A DNA stretch of 63,759 nt from Propionibacteriales bacterium (lineage in GTDB: Bacteria; Actinomycetota; Actinomycetes; Propionibacteriales; Nocardioidaceae): contig JAPLCB010000001.1 in the NCBI GenBank assembly GCA_026392455.1, forward strand, positions 1-63,759. Reading direction: 5' to 3'. Shown one piece after another: positions 10,401 to 19,077 of the stretch. Under the pieces are notes generated by a model. The model was not told the DNA's origin, searched no databases, and saw nothing but the letters and a program-made list of their open reading frames with translations. The number at the start of each line of letters is the position of its first letter. Position 1 is the first letter of the stretch. Both the position numbers and the translations under genes were made by a program.

Positions 10401-10952
10401 TCAGCTGTAGACGTGCGGCGCGAGAGTCCCGATGTCGCGCAGGTTCCGGTAGCGCTCCTGGTAGTCCAGGCCGTAGCCGACGACGAACTCGTTGGGGATG
10501 TCCCAGCCGACGTACTTGACGTCGATCTCCATCGCCACGGCCTCGGGCTTGCGCAGCAGCGTGCAGATCTCCAGGGAGGCCGGGTTCCGCGAGGCCAGGT
10601 TGGAGACCAACCACGACAGCGTCAGGCCGGTGTCGATGATCTCGTCGACCACCAGCACGTGCCGGTTGGTGATGTCGGTGTCGAGGTCCTTGAGGATCCG
10701 TACGACGCCCGAGGACTTGGTGCCCGAGCCGTAGGACGAGACCGCCATCCAATCCATCTCGACGTGCCGGTTGAAGGCCCGGGCCAGGTCGGCCATCACC
10801 ATCACCGCTCCGCGCAGGATGCCGACGATCAGGATGTCCTTGCCGGCGTAGTCCTGCTCGATCGCCTTGGCGAGCTCACCGAGCTTCGCCTGGATCTGTT
10901 CCTCGGTGTAGAGGATGTTGACGAGATCGGCTTCGACATCCGCGGCGTCCAT
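10401..10952 (-). CDS. hpt: Hypoxanthine phosphoribosyltransferase
   Basis: 183 aa, normal length. PRPP-binding signature [16 protein letters not shown] at ~100-115, [14 protein letters not shown] near residue 45, and C-terminal [18 protein letters not shown], the family hallmark. Salvages hypoxanthine/guanine to nucleotides. Start ATG 10952 matches the family's N-terminus; the open frame runs on upstream to 11261 without support. In relatives hpt sits directly between tilS and ftsH; here an opposite-strand gene separates it from tilS, and its 3' end is duplicated downstream. Confidence 0.95.
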   Translation of the reverse strand: MDAADVEADLVNILYTEEQIQAKLGELAKAIEQDYAGKDILIVGILRGAVMVMADLARAFNRHVEMDWMAVSSYGSGTKSSGVVRILKDLDTDITNRHVLVVDEIIDTGLTLSWLVSNLASRNPASLEICTLLRKPEAVAMEIDVKYVGWDIPNEFVVGYGLDYQERYRNLRDIGTLAPHVYS

Positions 10953-11014
10953 GGGCTGAAGCCTGCCACAGGGTGGGAAGGAAGAACTCCGCGGCCGGGT
11001 GCGTTGGGCCCGGT

Positions 11015-12061
11015 ATGCGTCTCTCGGTCCTCGACCTGATCCCCGTCCGCTCCGACCAGACCACCGGCGACGCGCTCGCGGCGACCCGGTCGCTGGCCCG
11101 GACTGCGGACGAGCTGGGGTACCACCGGTACTGGGTGGCCGAGCACCACAACATGCCGGCGGTCGCCGCCACCAACCCACCGGTGCTGATCGCGATGCTC
11201 GCCGCGGCGACCGAGCGGATCCGGGTCGGCTCGGGCGGCATGATGCTGCCGAACCATGCACCGCTGGTGGTCGCCGAGCAGTTCGCCCTGCTGGAGGCGG
11301 CGTTCCCGGACCGGGTCGACCTCGGCATCGGGCGCGCGCCCGGCACCGACCCGGTGACCAGCTACGCGCTGCGGCACGGAGCTGGCGGGGTGGCCGAGTC
11401 CGAGGCCGCGGTTCGCAACTTTCCGGCGTACGTCGACAACGTGATCGCGATGATGAGCCCGGGCGGGATCGGCCTGGACGTCAACGGTCGGGTGCACCCG
11501 CTCGCCGCCACCCCGAAGGCCTCCTCGGTGCCCCCGGTCTGGCTGCTCGGCTCGTCGGACTACTCCGCCCGGCTCGCGGCAGCCCGCGGGCTGCCGTACG
11601 TCTTCGCGCACCACTTCTCCGGCAACGGCACCGACCAGGCCCTGGCGCTCTACCGGGACGGCTTCCAGCCGTCGGAGCACCTGACCGCCCCCGAGACCTT
11701 CCTGACCGTGAACGTCGCCGTGGCCGAGACCAACCAGGAGGCCGATGCCCTGGCACTGCCCCAGCTGCAGGCGATGGTGTCGCTGCGCACCGGCGGCACC
11801 CTGCAGGCCCAGCGGCTGGTCGAGGACGCCGAGGCCAACCCCGTCGCGGACGCGCACCGGCCCCTGGTGGAGGCCATGCGCAGGAGGTGGCTGATCGGGA
11901 CGCCGGCATCCGTGGCCGAGAGGCTGCACGCCCTGGCGGGCAAGTTCGGGGTCGACGAGGTGATGGTGCACCCGGTGGCCGGGGCCCGGACCGGCACCGC
12001 ACGGGACACGTCCCCCGCCCGCGAGAACACCCTCCGGCTGCTGGCCAAGGGGCTCGGGTAA
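11015..12061 (+). CDS. LLM-class flavin-dependent oxidoreductase (luciferase-like)
   Basis: 348 aa TIM barrel of the luciferase family: N-terminal [59 protein letters not shown] and [12 protein letters not shown] are hallmarks of the FMN-using alkanal-monooxygenase-like subgroup that lacks F420 residues I can recognise. Substrate unknown. ATG 11015 is preferred over the upstream in-frame 10973 start on alignment grounds. It is divergent from hpt (62 bp) and convergent with tilS (49 bp), splitting the usual tilS-hpt pair. Confidence 0.85.
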   Translation: MRLSVLDLIPVRSDQTTGDALAATRSLARTADELGYHRYWVAEHHNMPAVAATNPPVLIAMLAAATERIRVGSGGMMLPNHAPLVVAEQFALLEAAFPDRVDLGIGRAPGTDPVTSYALRHGAGGVAESEAAVRNFPAYVDNVIAMMSPGGIGLDVNGRVHPLAATPKASSVPPVWLLGSSDYSARLAAARGLPYVFAHHFSGNGTDQALALYRDGFQPSEHLTAPETFLTVNVAVAETNQEADALALPQLQAMVSLRTGGTLQAQRLVEDAEANPVADAHRPLVEAMRRRWLIGTPASVAERLHALAGKFGVDEVMVHPVAGARTGTARDTSPARENTLRLLAKGLG

Positions 12062-12110
12062 CCGTCGGCCGCCGCCCGGCCCGACGATCGGTCCGCTGCA
12101 GACCTCGGTG

Positions 12111-13082
12111 TCAACCGGTGACGGTGGGGCGGAACGCCAGCACGCCACCGGACCGGTACGCCGTGAGGTGCCCGGGGAGCTGGATCTCCTTGCCCGGACC
12201 GACCTCGAGGACGGCGACCACGTGCTGGTAGGTGAGCTCGTCGGCGATCGCCCCCGCGTCGATCGCGGCGAGCCGGACGACCCGGGTCGCGATCGCGGGC
12301 GGAAGCTCCAGCAGGGTGGCCACCGAGAGCCCGCCCGCCACCAGCGCGTCGGCGATCGCCAGCTCCGCGACCGACTCGATGAACTCCGTGTCCGCGCGCA
12401 GCTGCTCACCGGTCCGCGCCAGCGCCGCCGCGACGCCGGGGCCGAGCTCGGCCTCCAGCACCGGCAGGACCGTGCGCCGCACCCGCACCCGTGCGAAACC
12501 GGCGTCGGCGTTGTGCGGGTCCTCCCACCAGGAGATCCCCTCCGCGGCACAGGCTGCCTCGGTCTGGGCACGGGTGATCGCGAGCAGCGGCCGGACCACG
12601 GTGGTGCCGTCCAGGTCGAACGACGGCCGCATCCCGGCCAGCGACCGACCACCGGACCCGCGGGCCAGCCCCAGCAGGACGGTCTCGGCCTGGTCGTCGC
12701 GGGTGTGCCCGACCAGGACCAGGTCGGCCCCGAAGTGCACGGCGAGCTGGCCCAGCGCCGCGTACCGGGCCTGCCGGGCACCGGCCTCGATCCCGGCCGG
12801 TCCCGGGTCGACGGTGACCCGGATGGTGGCGGTCTCGTCGACCCCCAGCCCCGCCATCTGGGCCACGACCGCGGCGGCACGCTCGGCCGAGCCCGGCTGC
12901 AGGCCGTGGTCGACGGTGGCACCGATCACCCGGGCGCCGGTGCGCCGGGTCTCGAAGACCGTCGCGGCGAGCAGCGCCAGCGAGTCGGCCCCGCCCGAGC
13001 AAGCGACCAGGACGGTGGTGTCCGGACCGAGGCTCGACCGCACCGCCAACCGGACAGCCGCCAGGGACGGGTCGAGCGCCAT
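12111..13082 (-). CDS. tilS: tRNA(Ile)-lysidine synthetase
   Basis: 323 aa. PP-loop ATP pyrophosphatase motif VACSGGADSLALLAA at ~27-41; GATVDHGLQPGS and LVGHTRDDQAETVLLGLARGSGGRSL are typical of TilS; WWEDPHNADAGFARVRVR matches the region before the short actinobacterial C-terminal domain. Modifies C34 of the CAU anticodon so that tRNA-Ile2 reads AUA; essential. Overlaps the DUF2342 protease stop by 1 bp (TGATG). Confidence 0.95.
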   Translation of the reverse strand: MALDPSLAAVRLAVRSSLGPDTTVLVACSGGADSLALLAATVFETRRTGARVIGATVDHGLQPGSAERAAAVVAQMAGLGVDETATIRVTVDPGPAGIEAGARQARYAALGQLAVHFGADLVLVGHTRDDQAETVLLGLARGSGGRSLAGMRPSFDLDGTTVVRPLLAITRAQTEAACAAEGISWWEDPHNADAGFARVRVRRTVLPVLEAELGPGVAAALARTGEQLRADTEFIESVAELAIADALVAGGLSVATLLELPPAIATRVVRLAAIDAGAIADELTYQHVVAVLEVGPGKEIQLPGHLTAYRSGGVLAFRPTVTG

Positions 13083-14161
13083 CAGCCGTGGACGCGCTTG
13101 AGCCAGGCGTCGGGGGCGTGGATCTCGGACTTGGTCGGCAGGTTGGCCGGTTCGGCGAAGACCGCGTTGAAGCCGTCCATCCCGACAGCGTCGATGACGG
13201 CCCGGACGTAGACGGCGCCGTCGCGGTACTGCGCCATCTTCTGATCCAGGCCGAGCAGCCGGCGCAGCAGCTTGTCCAGGGAGCCGATGCCCTTGCGGCG
13301 CTCGGTGAACCTCGCCCGGATGTGCTCGACACTCGGGATCACCTCCGGACCGACGCCGTCCATCACCACGTCGGCGTGACCTTCGAGCAGGCTCATCACG
13401 CCGGTGACCTGGTCGATGACGCGCTTCTGCTCGGGGGTGGAGAAGAGGTCCATCAGGCTGCCCGAGGACTTGCCGGACAGGATCTCACCGATCCGGGAGA
13501 GCCCGTCGCTGAGCACCACACCCGGGTCGGTCTCGACCGCATCGACGATCTGCCCCATCAGGCCGTGCAGGTGATCGGTCATCCACGGCACCGCGGTGAA
13601 CTGCACCCGGTGGGTCTCCTCGTGCAGGCAGACCCAGAGCCGGAAGTCCCGCTCGTGCACGTCCAGCTCACGTTCGACGTGGACGATGTTCGGCGCCACC
13701 AGGAGCAACCGGCCAGCAGCCCCGGCCCCCGCGTAGAACGGGTCGAACTGGCCCAGGACCTTGTTGCCGAGGAAGCCCAGCATCAGGCCCAGCTCGACGC
13801 CGGTCACCCGGGACCCGATCGCCTCGGTCAGCGCGGACGGCGGACCCTTCTTGTCCTGGAGCTTCTCCACGATCGGGGCGATGATCGTGGCGAAGCCGTC
13901 CGCGTTGGCCTGGATCCAGCCCTTGCGGTCGACCACCAGGACCGGAGCCGTCCTCGCCTCGGCCACCAGGCCGGTGAACTCACGGACCAGCGGGGTGGAC
14001 TGCTCGGCCCCGGCGCGGAGCTCGGCGACCACGTCAGCGGCCTCGGACCGCGAGACGACCGGGCCGTCACCGGCGAGCCGTGAACCGACCCGGACCGCGA
14101 GATCCCAGTCGATCATGGCGGAGTTCGGGCCCGTGCTGCTCGGGCCGCGTGGGTCTGTCAT
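13082..14161 (-). CDS. DUF2342 zinc-dependent metalloprotease-like protein
   Basis: 359 aa zincin. The candidate zinc site is LHEETHRVQF (HExxH) near residue 180; DRKGWIQANADGF and QFDPFYAGAGAAGRLLLVAPNI are family hallmarks, as is VMDGVGPEVIPSV with a downstream acidic helix. The family is often labelled coenzyme F420 biosynthesis-associated because of genome co-occurrence, but substrate and role are unknown. Conserved neighbour of dacB and tilS in actinobacteria; stop/start overlap with tilS indicates one operon. Confidence 0.88.
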   Translation of the reverse strand: MTDPRGPSSTGPNSAMIDWDLAVRVGSRLAGDGPVVSRSEAADVVAELRAGAEQSTPLVREFTGLVAEARTAPVLVVDRKGWIQANADGFATIIAPIVEKLQDKKGPPSALTEAIGSRVTGVELGLMLGFLGNKVLGQFDPFYAGAGAAGRLLLVAPNIVHVERELDVHERDFRLWVCLHEETHRVQFTAVPWMTDHLHGLMGQIVDAVETDPGVVLSDGLSRIGEILSGKSSGSLMDLFSTPEQKRVIDQVTGVMSLLEGHADVVMDGVGPEVIPSVEHIRARFTERRKGIGSLDKLLRRLLGLDQKMAQYRDGAVYVRAVIDAVGMDGFNAVFAEPANLPTKSEIHAPDAWLKRVHG

Positions 14162-14195
14162 ACCCAGACCCTATTCAAGGCCGGGTGAACCGGCG

Positions 14196-15641
14196 TCAGG
14201 CCCCGCACCGACAGGCCCCGAGCGCCGCTGCCATCAGGTCGAGCTGGTGCCGGGCCGCCAGGGCATCGGTGGCCCGGTCCGCGACGAAGACGAACGCCAT
14301 CAGGTTCCCGTCGAGGTCGGTGGCGATCCCGGCGAGGCCGTGCACCCCGGTCAGGGTGCCGGTCTTGGCCCGGACCCGTCCCTGGGCTGCCGCCGGGCCG
14401 CGGTCGAACCGGCGCTGCAGCGACCCGGTGAACCCTGCCACCGGCAACCCGGTGATCACCTCGCGGAGCTCCGGGTGCCTGGCGGACGCAGCAACCTCCA
14501 GGACGTCGAGCAGGGTGGTGGCCGTCAGCTCGTTCTCGCGCGACAGGCCGCTGCCGTCGTACGCCGTGGAGCCGGAGACGTCGACCCCCAGGTCGCCCAG
14601 CACCGTGAAGACACCGCGCAGGCCGTCGACCGACGAGCCCGCGCCCCCGGTCGCGAGCCCGACGTGCCGGGCGAGGACCTCGGCCGCGTTGTTGTCGCTG
14701 ACCGCGAGCGTCTGCTGGACGATCTCGCCGAGGGGGGCGCTCCGCACCGCGGCAACCTCGGTCGCGGAAGCGGGGGCGGTCCGCTCGCGCGGGACACCGA
14801 CGACCGTGACCTTCTGGGAACGCAGTGCCGTCACGAAGGCGTCGGCGGCAGCACGGGCAGGATCGGCGACGTACCGGCCGGCCGGGTCGGCCGCCTCGTC
14901 CACCCACAGGGCGCTGATCGGCGGGACCACGTTCTCGGGGACGTAGGTGTCGGGCCAGTGCGGGTTGACGGCCGGACCGCTGAACAGGCTGGCGTCGTAC
15001 CCGAGGGTCACCCGGCCGATGCCGCGAGCGACCAGCGCCGCCGCGGTCTGCTGGGCGAGCGTGGTCAGGTCGGCCCGGGCCGGGTACGCCGCTCCCGCGG
15101 CGGGTCGGCTCGCCAGGAACGGGTCGCCGCCGCCGACCAGGACGAGCCGGTTGCCGTCGGCCAGCACCCGGGTGGAGAAGCGCTGGGTCGGGCCGATCGC
15201 GGACAGCGCAGCAGCGGTCGTCAGCAGCTTCATCGTCGAGGCCGGCACCACGGCATCGGCACCCCGCCGGAACACCGGCGTGCCGTCGGCGAGGTCGACC
15301 ACCCTCAGCGCGACGTGGTTACCGAGCGCCGAGCCGGTCAGCAGCGGCGCCAGGGCCGCGCGCACCGCAGCCGCGTCCACCGGGCCGGGCACCAGGGGGG
15401 AGGCCACGGCCATCGCCTCGGGCGCTGGGGCCAGACCGAGGCCTGCCGGGGCCGGGACCCGCGCCGGGTCCGCGCTCGGGTCGGTGCGCTCGAGCCCGAA
15501 CCAGCGGTGCCCGAGGTCGAACTGGAGCTGCAGCCCGGCAACGACCAGGACCAGGACCACCAGGAGCTCGGGGACCAGGCCGAGGACGACCGAGCGGGTC
15601 CGGGTAGCCCGCGCAGCGTGGCGTTCCTCACCCGCTGCCAT
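14196..15641 (-). CDS. dacB: D-alanyl-D-alanine carboxypeptidase/endopeptidase (PBP4, peptidase S13)
   Basis: 481 aa. One N-terminal membrane anchor (residues ~20-40, VVLGLVPELLVVLVLVVAG). Penicillin-binding motifs in order: STMK (active Ser, ~140), SDNN (~315) and KTGTL (~425). Trims or cross-link-cleaves peptidoglycan outside the membrane. ATG 15641 follows GGGGAGGGGATAT, a good ribosome site. Divergent from ppa with an 87-bp shared upstream region; 34 bp before the DUF2342 gene. Confidence 0.93.
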   Translation of the reverse strand: MAAGEERHAARATRTRSVVLGLVPELLVVLVLVVAGLQLQFDLGHRWFGLERTDPSADPARVPAPAGLGLAPAPEAMAVASPLVPGPVDAAAVRAALAPLLTGSALGNHVALRVVDLADGTPVFRRGADAVVPASTMKLLTTAAALSAIGPTQRFSTRVLADGNRLVLVGGGDPFLASRPAAGAAYPARADLTTLAQQTAAALVARGIGRVTLGYDASLFSGPAVNPHWPDTYVPENVVPPISALWVDEAADPAGRYVADPARAAADAFVTALRSQKVTVVGVPRERTAPASATEVAAVRSAPLGEIVQQTLAVSDNNAAEVLARHVGLATGGAGSSVDGLRGVFTVLGDLGVDVSGSTAYDGSGLSRENELTATTLLDVLEVAASARHPELREVITGLPVAGFTGSLQRRFDRGPAAAQGRVRAKTGTLTGVHGLAGIATDLDGNLMAFVFVADRATDALAARHQLDLMAAALGACRCGA

Positions 15642-15728
15642 ATATCCCCTCCCCGGTTAGCCGTTCACAGGCATTGTGCGGGAGACTAGCCCGGTTGCGT
15701 ACTCAGCAGTCATTCGGAAGGAAACGCC

Positions 15729-16220
15729 GTGGAATTCGATGTTCTCGTAGAGATCCCCAAGGGATCGCGGAACAAGTACGAGGTTGACCACGAGACCGGT
15801 CGGATCCGGCTCGACCGGATGCTCTTCACCTCGACGGCGTACCCCGAGGACTACGGCTACATCGAGAACACCCTCGGCCTGGACGGCGACCCGCTCGACG
15901 CGCTCGTCATCCTGCAGGCGCCGACGTTCCCCGGCTGCCTGATCAAGTGCCGCGCGATCGGCATGTTCCGGATGACCGACGAGGCCGGCGGCGACGACAA
16001 GGTCCTCTGCGTCCCGACGCACGACCCGCGCCTGGAGCACCTGCGCGACATCAACCACGTCTCGAAGTTCGACCGCCTCGAGATCCAGCACTTCTTCGAG
16101 GTCTACAAGGACCTCGAGCCCGGCAAGTCCGTCGAAGGCGCTGACTGGGTCGGCCGCACCGAGGCCGAGGCCGAGGTGGCCGCGTCCTTCCAGCGCTTCA
16201 AGGACCTCGGCGCTCACTGA
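15729..16220 (+). CDS. ppa: Inorganic pyrophosphatase, family I
   Basis: 163 aa, the usual size. [40 protein letters not shown] (catalytic Asp cluster) and [13 protein letters not shown] with a C-terminal [13 protein letters not shown]. Hydrolyses pyrophosphate from biosynthetic reactions. GTG start at 15729 with GGAAGGAAACGCC upstream. Followed by a 22-bp repeat array. Confidence 0.96.
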   Translation: MEFDVLVEIPKGSRNKYEVDHETGRIRLDRMLFTSTAYPEDYGYIENTLGLDGDPLDALVILQAPTFPGCLIKCRAIGMFRMTDEAGGDDKVLCVPTHDPRLEHLRDINHVSKFDRLEIQHFFEVYKDLEPGKSVEGADWVGRTEAEAEVAASFQRFKDLGAH

Positions 16221-16232
16221 TCGTCGAAACGG

Positions 16233-16290
16233 GCCTCACGCGCCGTCGAGTCTGGCCTCACACGCCGTCGAGTGTGGCCTCACGCGCTGT
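16233..16290. repeat. 22-bp tandem repeats downstream of ppa
   Basis: Units begin at 16233, 16255 and 16277 (third partial): GCCTCACGCGCCGTCGAGTC-type, with CGCG/CACG and TCTG/TGTG variation. Sits 12 bp after the ppa stop and before a convergent methyltransferase gene. No hairpin strong enough to call a terminator. Confidence 0.8.
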
Positions 16291-16364
16291 TCAGTTCGCC
16301 CGAGCGCGCCGCCAGCCAGGCGTACGGCGCGGGGGGCCTCTTTCGGTAGCGCGTCAGGCCCGTC

Positions 16365-17039
16365 TCAACGTTTGGTGCCGCGGAAGTAGCCGATCGCCCC
16401 GGACATCTTCAGGGTGACGTCGACGAAACCGGCCTCGGCCATCCAGACCTTGACCTCGGCCCGGGTGGCGCTCGGCCCGAGCAGCCCGGAGAAGCGGCCG
16501 ACGGTCCGGATCGGCAGGGTGCGCAGACCCGTGTCGTTCAGCAGCGCGCTGCCGGTCAGGACGCCGCCCGCGTGGGTGACCCGACCCATCTCCAGCACCG
16601 CCCGGTGCGGATCCGGGAAGCAGTGCAGGCCGGTGAACGAGACCACCAGGTCGAACTCGCCGTCGGCGTACGGCAACGCCCCGACGTCGGCGAGCGACAG
16701 CTCCACCTGGTCGCTGAGCTGGCGCCGGGCAGCGGCCTTCGCGGTCCGGTCGAGCATGGCCTGGGCGATGTCGGCGGCGACGTACCGGACGCCCTGCCCG
16801 GGGCGCAGCCCGCGCAAGGCCACCCCGCCGCCGCACGGGACGTCGAGCACGGCCGAGCCGGCCGGCTGCCGACCGATCTCCGCAGCTGCCTGGTAGAGCA
16901 GGTCGAGGTCGCTGCCGATCCCGGTCCGCCACACCAGTCCGCCCGCGCGCGGGTGCTCGACGGACCAGTCGTAGAACGTCGCCCAGAGCGGGTCGTCGCT
17001 CCAACCACCCAGCCCGGGCACCTTCAGCTGCTCAAGCAT
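16365..17039 (-). CDS. Class I SAM-dependent methyltransferase
   Basis: 224 aa, UbiE/Methyltransf_11 type. SAM motif I SAVLDVPCGGGVALRGL (~62-78), acidic motif VRYVAADIAQAML, motif II-III VGALPYADGEFDLVVSF, then GGVLTGSALL. Substrate not identifiable. Start overlaps the acyl-CoA oxidase stop by 8 bp, so it is translated with that gene; a lipid- or fatty-acid-related substrate is possible but only inferred. Confidence 0.82.
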   Translation of the reverse strand: MLEQLKVPGLGGWSDDPLWATFYDWSVEHPRAGGLVWRTGIGSDLDLLYQAAAEIGRQPAGSAVLDVPCGGGVALRGLRPGQGVRYVAADIAQAMLDRTAKAAARRQLSDQVELSLADVGALPYADGEFDLVVSFTGLHCFPDPHRAVLEMGRVTHAGGVLTGSALLNDTGLRTLPIRTVGRFSGLLGPSATRAEVKVWMAEAGFVDVTLKMSGAIGYFRGTKR

Positions 17040-19038
17040 GCGTCCGCCCCTGCTTCAGGTCCCGCGCCTCGTTCGTCCCCGGCGCCAGCATCTCGGTGGC
17101 CTGCATCTCCTCCGGCACTCCGAACGCGTCGACCAACGACTCGGCCAACGGGCGCAGCGACCGGCACAGCGCACCGATCTCCCTGCTGATCGCCTTCGAC
17201 CGCTGCGACGACAACCGGCCGTGCTCCATCCACCAGGCCCGGTCGGCCTCGATCCGGCTGAGCGCGTACAGGTCGCAGAGCAGGTTGAGCGCGGTCTTGT
17301 TGCCGGTGCCGTCGTCCTCGGGCATCGCCGCGACCTTGGCGACGAACGCCTCCAGCACCAGCCGCTCGACGTGCGCCCGGGCGGCGCCGATGACGTGGTC
17401 CTGGCAGCGGCTGAAGACCTCGGCCGGTTCCATGTCCCGGTCCATGCCGCGCTTGAGCCGGCGGGCCACGCCCGACAGCATGTGCTCCTCGCGCCAGCGG
17501 AACATCGTCAGGTGGTACTCGGGGTCGAGAAGACCGGCATCGACGTCGCCGCTGGAGTCGTCGTCCCAGCCCGGGATGACGTCCTTGATCCGTTCCAGGA
17601 GCTTGTGCACGGCGGTCCGCTCGATCACGGTGTCCACGGCGATCCCGGCGACGAGCTTCACCATCCCGAGCTGGTCGAGCTCGCCGAACGACGACGAGTA
17701 GTCGGTCAGCAGACCCTTGGCAACCAGCTGGAGCAGGATGTGGTTGTCGCCCTCGAAGGTGGTGAAGACGTCGGTGTCCGCGCGCAGCGCGTCGAAGCGG
17801 TTGGCCGACAGGTAGCCGGCACCACCGCAGGCCTCCCGGCATTCCTGGATCGTCTCCGAGGCGTGCCAGGTCCCCAGCGCCTTGGTCCCGGCAGCCCGCG
17901 ACTCCAGCGCGCGGCGGGTCCGCTCGTCGACCTCGTCGGTGGCGGAGAAGACGGCGTGCAGCTGACCGGCGAGCACCTCCTGGGCGAAGTGCAGCGCGTA
18001 GGTCCGCGCCAGCAGCGGGAACAGCCGGCGCTGGTGCAGCCCGTAGTCCAGGAGCAGCTCCTCACCGCCGCCCGGGTTCCCGAACTGACGACGTCCCAGG
18101 GCGTACTTCACCGCGATCGAGAGCGCCACCTTGCTGGCGTTGATCCCGGCCCCGCCGACGCAGACCCGGCCCTGGACCAGGGTCCCGAGCATCGTGAAGA
18201 ACCGGCGGTCGGGGTTCTCGATCTCGGAGGTGTAGACCCCGGTCTCGGTGACGTCGGCGTACCGGTTGAGCAGGTTCTCCCGCGGGATCCTGACCCCGTC
18301 GAAGGCGATCCGACCGTTGTCGACGCCGTTGAGCCCGATCTTGGGGCCGTCATCGGTGATCCGGACCCCGGGCAGCACCGCGCCGTGCTCATCGCGGACC
18401 GGGACCACGAACGCGTGCACGCCCTCGGACTGCCCGCCGATCTGGAGCTGGGCGAAGACGACCGCGACCCGGGCGTGCGCGGCGGCGTTGCCGATGTAGT
18501 CCTTGCGGGCCGCATCGTCGGGCGTGGTGATCACGAACTCTCGGGTCTCCAGGTCGTACTTCGCGTAGGTCCCGAGCGCCTGGACGTTCGACCCGTGCCC
18601 GGTCTCGGTCATCGCGAAGCAGCCCATCAGGTCGGCCGCGACCAGGTCGCGCAGGTAGGCGTCGTGGTGCCGCTTCGTGCCGAGCTGCAGGATCGCCCCA
18701 CCGAAGAGCCCGAACTGGACGCCGACCTTGACCAGGACCGACAGGTCCCCGAAGGCCATCGTCTCGAACGCCGCGACCGAGGCCCCGATGTCGCCACCGC
18801 CGCCGTACTCGGTCGGGAAGCCGAGGCCGGTCTGCCCGGTGCCGGCGAGCTCGACCACGACGTCCTTGACCCGTTCGCGGAACTCGGTGCGACCCATCTC
18901 GCGCTGGTCGTCGAGCACGCCGGCGTGCTCGACGAGGCGCTTGCGGGTGAGGTTCCTGACCTCGACGTAGGTTCCGTCGAGCAGGGCGTTCAGCGCCGGG
19001 ACGTCGACGACGGGAGCAGGAGGTGTCTGGTCGGCCAT
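17032..19038 (-). CDS. Acyl-CoA oxidase / dehydrogenase family protein
   Basis: 668 aa, the length of acyl-CoA oxidases rather than of ~390-aa dehydrogenases. CFAMTETGHGSNVQALGTYA is the FAD-binding hallmark of ACOX; GRVCVGGAGINASKVAL and CREACGGAGYLSANR (the latter the C-terminal dehydrogenase helix) follow, then an oxidase-type C-terminal domain from ~480. Removes two hydrogens from acyl-CoA to start beta-oxidation. No acyl-CoA ligase or thiolase is nearby. Downstream methyltransferase gene overlaps by 8 bp. Confidence 0.87.
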   Translation of the reverse strand: MADQTPPAPVVDVPALNALLDGTYVEVRNLTRKRLVEHAGVLDDQREMGRTEFRERVKDVVVELAGTGQTGLGFPTEYGGGGDIGASVAAFETMAFGDLSVLVKVGVQFGLFGGAILQLGTKRHHDAYLRDLVAADLMGCFAMTETGHGSNVQALGTYAKYDLETREFVITTPDDAARKDYIGNAAAHARVAVVFAQLQIGGQSEGVHAFVVPVRDEHGAVLPGVRITDDGPKIGLNGVDNGRIAFDGVRIPRENLLNRYADVTETGVYTSEIENPDRRFFTMLGTLVQGRVCVGGAGINASKVALSIAVKYALGRRQFGNPGGGEELLLDYGLHQRRLFPLLARTYALHFAQEVLAGQLHAVFSATDEVDERTRRALESRAAGTKALGTWHASETIQECREACGGAGYLSANRFDALRADTDVFTTFEGDNHILLQLVAKGLLTDYSSSFGELDQLGMVKLVAGIAVDTVIERTAVHKLLERIKDVIPGWDDDSSGDVDAGLLDPEYHLTMFRWREEHMLSGVARRLKRGMDRDMEPAEVFSRCQDHVIGAARAHVERLVLEAFVAKVAAMPEDDGTGNKTALNLLCDLYALSRIEADRAWWMEHGRLSSQRSKAISREIGALCRSLRPLAESLVDAFGVPEEMQATEMLAPGTNEARDLKQGRTHA

Positions 19039-19077
19039 GCCATCACTGTGCCAGGGTGCCGGTTAAGCGGAAAGTGC

